NCBI GenBank assembly: GCA_023374045.1
Contig: CM041776.1
Coordinates: 119,865,000 to 119,928,999, forward strand
Reading direction: 5' to 3'
Source: Limonium bicolor
Lineage: Eukaryota > Streptophyta > Magnoliopsida > Caryophyllales > Plumbaginaceae
Length of the DNA: 64,000 bases
In this document: one piece after another, positions 58,101-64,000 of the stretch
Position numbering within the stretch: position 1 is the first letter of the stretch
Layout: each line of letters begins with the position of its first letter
Position numbers and translations under genes: made by a program
Notes under the pieces: model-generated
The model's input: only the letters and a program-made list of their open reading frames with translations
Told to the model about the DNA's origin: nothing
Databases searched by the model: none

Positions 58101-59622
58101 TGGCGAATTTGGTATCCGATGCCGTTTAACCTCAAATATGTGTTAAACCTTAGCTAACTAAAACTAGGAACACATGAGTGATCGGTATTCGGAGTTGACG
58201 GCCCAAACCTTGGGAACGTGCTAACCACGGCTATGTGTGAGTTGGTTAGATATTGTTGTTGTATGCAAGTGTGTGAACCTCCCTTGTGTGCTTAACTCGG
58301 TTATGATACCGCATGGTGTGTGGATGTGGTAGGCTCCATAATGGATCCCTAACTACTTATTTATATGGTATATGTACTAACGGGGGGTGAGGAGTCCGGA
58401 TTGTTTCCGGCCACGCGTGTGATGGACGGGAGTCGTTATCTTATCCGGTTCGGCTCTCTTGGTGTATGTATAGGTGGTATTCCAATTTGGTTTCTACCTT
58501 CCCTTAGCTTATCCAAAGCTAGTTACTGACTCACGTCGGGCCACAGGGGCATGCGTATGTTATTTCGGTGTGCTTGGGATTACTATATCCGACACACCTT
58601 GGGTATAAGTTAACCGTTCTATATAACCGGACGGTAACGAGGATGGTAACGAGCTTAACATGGGATTGGTAATAATCTCTAGGCTCACTGGTATACTAAC
58701 TATGGTGGAAGGTTCCTTGTGAGAACCGATTTTATGGTGTATGTAATGTTATAGTGCTATGCAAATTCCCTTGCTATGCTTTGATATATATATATATTGG
58801 GTGTTTTAAATGAATGCAACGTTGTCATGTGTACATCGAAGCAAGAAAGGTTTGTTATGTTTTGTTATGCGTGGAATGAGATATGTTGTAGGATATGGAA
58901 TGTATGGATCATGGAAATGAATCCCAGTTGTGACAAGAGGCGTTTAAGGATAACCCGATTAATGGGTACATGTCGTCTGTTAAGGAAGTAGCTCCGTTTT
59001 GGAGGAGAGCCACTCTAGGGTTTAAGGAATCATTGGATGGTTGGTTAAGTGTGGATGTTTGGGTTATAGATTGAGCCCATTGAGGCGAAATATTATGTGT
59101 TGTATGGATATGGCTTGTATGCATGATTTAAATATAATCAACTGCATGCTAAGACGACAATTAGTTGTGCGTGGCCCGGTAGCATGTGGGCTGCGGGATT
59201 ACCATACCAGCAAAGGTGCTGAGCCCCTTGGGGGCCACCCTTTCTCTTCTTTTCCTGTTTCAGGTACGGAGAGCTGGAAGCCGTTCGAGAGTAGGACGGG
59301 GCAGATGTTATATATGGGTAGCCATTTAAATGGCATGAATATGATAGGCGTAGTAAGACCGAAATTGTTATCGGCAGTAGTTGTAAATACTCGGTACAGG
59401 GGAAGTGTATGTATATAATAAATGTTGATTATGGAACGAGGATTGTATTGGGTAGTTGCTCGGGAATCTAGTCCATCAGACCGATACAAATGTACATATG
59501 TTAGCCTAGTTAGCCACGTAGGTGGTTAACGGCGTTGTAACACCATTGGAATAAGTAATGTGATGTGTTGGGTTTCCGCTGCAGAATGTTATTATGTGAT
59601 TGTTGTTGGATGGGGTGTTACA
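55182..59622 (+). repeat. 3' LTR of element F
   Basis: Near-identical copy of 45836-50287, ending GGGGTGTTACA, then CATAGGAATT. Confidence 0.92.
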
Positions 59623-60156
59623 CATAGGAATTAAACTTGATTAACGACTAGAAGTGTGATCCCGCCTATAGGTTAATCGGTCTCACATTGAAACTGTTCT
59701 TTATGTGATTAGTTGTGTCCGGATTAGAGCATTAGTCTGCTGCTAGTTCTAGCAACTGGTTAGAATTCGTTAGACTTAGCCGTTGACGAATTAATTAAGG
59801 TTTCTGAGTTTAATGCAGAATTAGGAAAGAGTTTATTAATAGATTAGAAAGTGAAGGTTTGCAGAACAATCCGGGGTGGTTCCTTTTATCTAGAGTTTTA
59901 ATCTTTATTTATTTACTTAGTTTATTTTGATTGTTTTATTATTTTACATTTGTTTAGTGAGGTAGTCTTTTCATTAAATTAAGTAAAACCTGAAAAAGTG
60001 ATGTTTCTTGTTTTCTTAGTTTAGTTTCTCAGTTAGTTAATAAATTGTAAATTAATTGAACTAGGTCCCTGAGATCGACAACCCCACTTCATTCACTATA
60101 CCCGTAAAACGATAGGTACACTACCTAGGTAGAGATAGTCACATATTTCTGTTACA
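59623..60156 (+). mobile_element. Retroelement LTR or leader remnant right of F
   Basis: No gene. The sequence around 60063-60140 (TCCCTGAGATCGACAACCCC, then a GGTACACTACC-type ending) resembles the ends of Athila/Tat-type LTRs that I know. It ends TGTTACA at 60156, where the 26-bp repeats begin. Its left end is lost at F. Confidence 0.4.
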
Positions 60157-60285
60157 TTGAGCTGCTGAGACGTTCGAGTCTGTTGAGCTACTGAGACATT
60201 CGAGTCTGTTGAGCTACTGAGACGTTTGAGTCTATTGAGCTGCTGAGATGTTCGAGTCAGTTGAGCTGTTGAGACATTTAGATAT
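60157..60285. repeat. 26-bp tandem repeat in element G
   Basis: TTGAGCTGCTGAGACGTTCG+AGTCTG, four copies from 60157 (60157-60182, 60183-60208, 60209-60234, 60235-60260) and a fifth, decayed. Confidence 0.9.
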
Positions 60286-60347
60286 TTGAGATGCTTGAGT
60301 TCTAAGGATTTAGTTCAATGAGACAACTGAGAATTAGGAACTTATGG

Positions 60348-60559
60348 GAAGATATCGGCCAACCCTTGAGCCAAGCATTCAAAGATCTTCATGAACGAGG
60401 CATGCTACAATCTTTCACCCCTCAACATGGAGACCCTAAAAAGGAAGAAATCTGAACCAGTTTTGTCAGTATCACCAGCTTCTCGGTCATGACACCAACG
60501 ATTACAAGATTCTAAAGAAACACATTCAAGATCTTATCAATCAATGGTTCCCCGAGTAG
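60348..60559 (+). pseudogene. Gag C-terminal remnant of element G
   Basis: EDIGQPLSQAFKDLHERGML, and after a frame change near 60450 FCQYHQLLGHDTNDYKILKK followed by HIQDLINQWFPE and stop. It is colinear with the C gag tail (FTNIGRAPSQAFEEL and FCHYHQLPGHYADNC). The last metal-binding Cys is Tyr here. Confidence 0.75.
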
Positions 60560-61575
60560 GAATCCCATGCCCGAGCGCCATTCGAAGATTCAAGTGTTTT
60601 CTCCAATAAGTAGATTTCTTTTCTTGAATAGCCGTCTTTCAACTTTTGTAGTAGTTTGTTTCATTTTGGGTAGTTTTCGGAAGATTGTAATTTTCAATGT
60701 CATCTTTTCATTCATTAAATAAAATCATAGTTTCATTTTTACAATTTCTATATGAACCATTCTTCATTGATTCTTTCATTAAAAAAACAAAAAAATGTCA
60801 TTCATGTCTTTCAAGAGAAAGGGTCATGAAATATTCTATTTCTGACAATAGAATAAAACAACTTGTCTTTTGTTTCAAAAAGGGTGAACATGTCCAGCCA
60901 AAGCTCATCCCAAAACATCCAAAAAACCCATACAGCGGTTCCAACTTGGAACCTCTATGGTCTCAAGTACACACTTGTTTAAATTGTTGTCAAAACCCCA
61001 AAATCATACTGAGGGCAATAGTTAAGGATCATCGTCTTCGAATATTTGGTTTAAACATGTGAGCAAATCTCCGAGTGAAAAATTTGGGAGAGCACCTTGA
61101 GCGGAAAAACCATGTGCGAACGAGCGTGTCATTTTTACACGTCTCCGGTGAGGCCACACTCAAAAGCAAGGTAAATGCCATAACTTCAACTGAAGGAGAT
61201 AATTTATAGATCTATTCTTAGATCTGGGAAAAGTAACAACGAACAGATACACAACTATTTGGGATGACGAAACACCTAGGCACAATACCACATAGCCAAA
61301 AGCTTGTGAACCCTTGATAAGTGGTGAAAATATATATTTTTAAGGGTTATTTCCGCAAATATTTTACATGATTTATAACATAATTTCACCACTTTATAGA
61401 GTATTTTATTTATATTAGTGAACTTACATATTTTTATTATATTTTAGGTGAATGCTCAATTTGACATTATTTACCGCTGCACTAGCAAGCAGCAAGCTAC
61501 CTACTACAAACAAGCAAGCTACCTGCTGCAAGCAAGCTACCTGCTGCCTACATCCGTCCACATACAACAGCCATG

Positions 61576-62302
61576 CACTTGATAACTAGCCAACATTCTC
61601 ATTCATAATGAAGCTATAATTGATTGGTTTATTTGTAAAGCAAAAAAGTGGGGAAAAAGTAAGCTGTCTGAAGTGGTAAATATGATGTGGGTGATTTATG
61701 ATGCAAGAAACAAGTGTAGACATGATCCTACCCTGGCTTGGTGGACTGTCATTGAGCATAACCAAGCTTTCATTGCAGCATACACGGACTCCTTCTCTCT
61801 GCAGCAATCTTTTATGGGAAATCTGTCTCCCTGGCGGCCTCCTCCGACAGGTATTACCTCTATCTGTATTGAAGTCTTTAATAGGAAAGATTTACCGATA
61901 CAGATTGGTGGTCTGTTGAGAAATTCAACAGGAACCCCAGTGTTAGCTTTCAACAAGGTTATAAGTAGCACCTGTAAGGTGCATCTGGCGGTGATAAAAG
62001 CAGCTCGTATTGCGGTAGAACTTGCACTTAGTGAAGGTATCTACTGTATCTGCTTTGATAATATCCGTGAAGAGATGAAGGACAGAATGTTCGGATTCGA
62101 AACGATTGAAGAAGGTGGGAGACAGGATGTGGTAGCTTTCAAAAATCTTTGCTATTCCTTAGATAGTTATAGTTGGAGGTCAAATTACGAAACTTTCAAT
62201 CACCCTACCTTTCTTGTTGCTAAGATGTTTAATAGAGCTTTTGATAAGATTCAGATTTGGAAAGGTATGTATGTTCCTTTTCGTGTTCAAGTACTTGGAT
62301 AA
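61576..62302 (+). pseudogene. LINE C-terminal RNase H-like domain (degenerate)
   Basis: Plant LINEs of the L1 type often end in an RNase H-like domain that degrades RNA of the RNA/DNA hybrid. The open frame runs from about 61580 without its own start; the first in-frame ATG, at 61673, is internal. It reads WFICKAKKWGKSKLSEVVNM, MMWVIYDARNK, then WRPPPTGITSICIEVFNR, GGLLRNSTGTPVLAF and ALSEGIYCICFDN, to a stop at 62302. The layout (W-x-PPP-G, then GGLLR, then a helix, then xxFD) fits this domain. The first catalytic Asp appears as Glu, the helix Glu is missing (LAVIKAARIAVEL), and only the third acidic residue is kept. It is 5'-truncated and very likely inactive. A host gene is unlikely given the poly(A) and lack of a start. 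Confidence 0.7.
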
Positions 62303-62376
62303 GGAGACTTAAAATTATATGTTGTAATGATTTTCTAGTTATATATAGAGTATCAAAGTTGATCAAAAAAAAAAAA
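61576..62376 (+). mobile_element. 5'-truncated LINE with poly(A)
   Basis: Only the 3' end remains: the RNase H-like coding end, a short 3' UTR and a run of 12 A (about 62365-62376). AGCCATG occurs at 61569-61575 and again right after the A-run, a plausible short target duplication. Inserted inside solo LTR H. Confidence 0.7.
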
Positions 62377-64000
62377 GCCATGAATTTCACACACCATGTT
62401 ATACGTCCACACACAAAATGGTATTGACCATGCACGTAATCATGCAAACTGCTGCACGTACACATGAATCCAACATACACATAAAATATTTGTGCAGCAA
62501 GCACGTAAGGAGGAGGTTACTCGCACAGGAATTTTTCTTCAACTGATATGTGTGTGCACGTAATGACTGGGTAGCCCACAGTGTCAACATGCAAGTAATT
62601 CTATTGTCTCACGCATGTAACTATGCTCCAGTTTTGATAGCAACGTGGGCTCCAGTACATTCTTGCTCGGGATTGGCTGCGAACGACGCTTTTAAATAAA
62701 CAAAGTGTGATATTTTTGGGGTGCGATAAAAAAGATAGACAGACGGAAGAAAAAGAGGTCGAGCACGGACTCGACGCGAGGATAGAAACAAACAAAAAGA
62801 AAGAAAGAAAACAAAGGCGAGGGAAGAAAGCGACGAAACCGGGAACAGAAGAAGAAAAGGAAAAAGGACCCCATCTCCGTTAAAGCTTCTTCAACAACTC
62901 ATGACTATCTCTTTTACTCTTCTTTTCTGTACTTCTTTAATGTCTGAGTAGTCCTATTTTGTACCTTTGGGATGGGGTTTGACCCCAAATCCCCAAACTA
63001 GCATGTAAAACCTAATTTGCTTAAATATAGTTGTTTGTCTCTCTAAACTTAATTAATGTGCTAGATTGATCACCTTTGTGCATTTGTGGTTTCTTCTAAC
63101 TTCATACATATGTGATTTAGAGATTTTGGCCAAGAGAGAGAAACCCTAGATTTTTCCTTCTTTAATTAGTTGGTGGATTTAGTGCTATTGTTAAGGGCTT
63201 GTGTTTAATGCTATCTAGTGATGTTTATCCAACCTAACCGAAGGGTTTATTCAACTAGATAAGATTTGGCTTTCTCTAGGATTTAGAGTTAGTCATGACT
63301 TTAGCCCTAATAGACAACTAGAGCAAATTGGGATAAAATGTTATGTTTGGGAGTATTTGGGCGATTACACTTTCCCGGGGTACATCTTCATTTCAATCCA
63401 TTTAAATACCACTTCAGTTTAATTGTTTCCTATTTTTATTGCTAAACCGAATCACTAAGCTTGCCTCCGGCTAAACCCATATTTTTACCGCTTTTAATTA
63501 AATAACTAAATACTGAAGCTAGGGATATATAACCAATTTCCTTGTGGATACGACACTTGTTGTACTACATCGAATAGGTGCACTTGCCTACTCATTGCAT
63601 ATATTTATATATTTTGTGATATATATTATTTGCACAACAACCCTAACATTAAACCCTAGGCACTCTGCTGAGCGTTTCATATATCTTCCTTTTTATACAT
63701 TAAGCTCTACAAAATAAGCCAAGCTGTGATGGATATCCGACCCGGCGACCGAAGAAAGAGAGGAGCCCGACTCTCGGATGGCGCCTTCCATCAGTTCGAA
63801 AGAAGTAATGACGCTACCAGCATGATGAAGCAATCCAAAAATGGTCCCAAAGCGACACAGGATCCAAGAAGATCATATCAAAATGGTTCTCAAAGTTCAA
63901 AATTGGGAGAGTCAAAAACCCCGAAGGAAGGATAAAAGGGCAAATTTGAAATGCCTCAAAGAAATACGATTAAAAAAAAAGAGAAACGATGTAATGGACA

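Larger units (their letters stand above)
45836..59622 (+). mobile_element. Element F: full-length noncoding (LARD-like) LTR retrotransposon
   Basis: Two 4.45-kb LTRs (45836-50287, 55182-59622), about 1% different and mostly by small indels, enclose 4.9 kb with an initiator-Met primer site and a polypurine tract. I found no gag or pol in any frame, so it fits the large retrotransposon derivative type. Just before the polypurine tract it keeps CTTCGAGGACGAAGTTC, a sequence I recognise from the end of pol in Tekay/Del-group elements. The flanks are TCTTG (left) and CATAG (right), so no target duplication. Confidence 0.85.
61315..63639 (+). mobile_element. Solo LTR H, target duplication ACCCT, containing a LINE
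   Basis: Starts TGATAAGTGGTGAAAATA, ends TATTTGCACAACA. ACCCT at 61310-61314 and 63640-63644. The end region CCTTGTGGATACGACACTTG (63541 on) is typical of Athila-like LTRs in my recollection. CAAGCAAGCTACCTGCTG repeats near 61490-61545. The span 62377-63540 shows nothing coding. Confidence 0.8.
60157..64000 (+). mobile_element. Element G: decayed relative of C, split by solo LTR H
   Basis: Segments 60340-61314 and 63645-64000 align with C from about 24320 to about 25560. They are continuous with each other once H is removed (C reads CTATCATTAAACCCTAGGCA at the junction). It keeps the gag tail and the noncoding region and no pol. It runs off the right edge. Confidence 0.75.

Noticed and set aside
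61673..62302. 209-residue host gene
   Set aside because: The frame is open upstream of the ATG, ends before a poly(A) run, and has the layout of a LINE RNase H end.

Overview
This is plant nuclear DNA, probably from a repeat-rich eudicot (species not identified), and I see no intact host gene in the 64 kb. Almost every base falls in LTR retrotransposons nested in one another, plus one Stowaway-like MITE and one truncated LINE. The plant assignment rests on the plant-type Ty3/gypsy gag proteins with zinc knuckles, the initiator-Met tRNA primer sites next to LTRs ending in ...GGGGTGTTACA, the Stowaway termini and a plant-type ALKBH1-like fragment.  LAYOUT. (A) 1-7180: the 5' end of a minus-strand Ty3/gypsy element: a 4.8-kb LTR (2346-7180), a primer site, a broken gag (2164-730), and just downstream of gag on the same strand a fragment of an AlkB-type 2-oxoglutarate/Fe(II) dioxygenase running off the left edge. 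(B) 7181-43483: a minus-strand tandem of the form LTR-internal-LTR-internal-LTR. The internals (14440-18926 and 33677-38165) are about 4.5 kb, carry only gag and lack pol. The left LTR holds element A and a 4.1-kb solo LTR (D, 9811-13954, target duplication AAGCC). The middle LTR (18927-33676) holds a 9.1-kb plus-strand Ogre/Tat-like gag-only element (C, 20292-29437, target duplication CAAAT) and a 273-bp MITE (29827-30099). The B array sits inside (E) 43484-45835, a minus-strand element remnant. (F) 45836-59622 is a full-length plus-strand element with two nearly identical 4.45-kb LTRs and a 4.9-kb internal region without recognisable genes, i.e. a LARD-like element; its flanks do not match. 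(G) 59623-64000 holds a retroelement remnant and a decayed relative of C, interrupted by a solo LTR (H, 61315-63639, target duplication ACCCT) that itself contains a 5'-truncated LINE with a degenerate RNase H domain.  HOW IT WORKS TOGETHER. None of these elements could move alone: each lacks visible reverse transcriptase and integrase, so A-F would need proteins from relatives elsewhere. What they keep is cis-acting: LTRs, primer sites, polypurine tracts and, most strikingly, many short RNA hairpins whose stems vary while pairing is kept. These include a hairpin over the tRNA primer site in A, B, E and F; strings of five mini-hairpins near the 3' end of the B and F internals; a GCACTTGC hairpin in B, E and F; a CCCCC/GGGGG hairpin followed by a CAG/GTA-like site in the LTRs of A, D, E and F; and blocks of palindromic GGTCGG or GTCCG repeats inside the LTRs of D, F and C. 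This structured noncoding set, the spliced gag and the ALKBH1-like passenger are the most unusual things here.  LIMITS. Boundaries come from reading termini, target duplications and sibling copies by eye. Many differences between copies are one- or two-base indels, so some frameshifts may be assembly errors.
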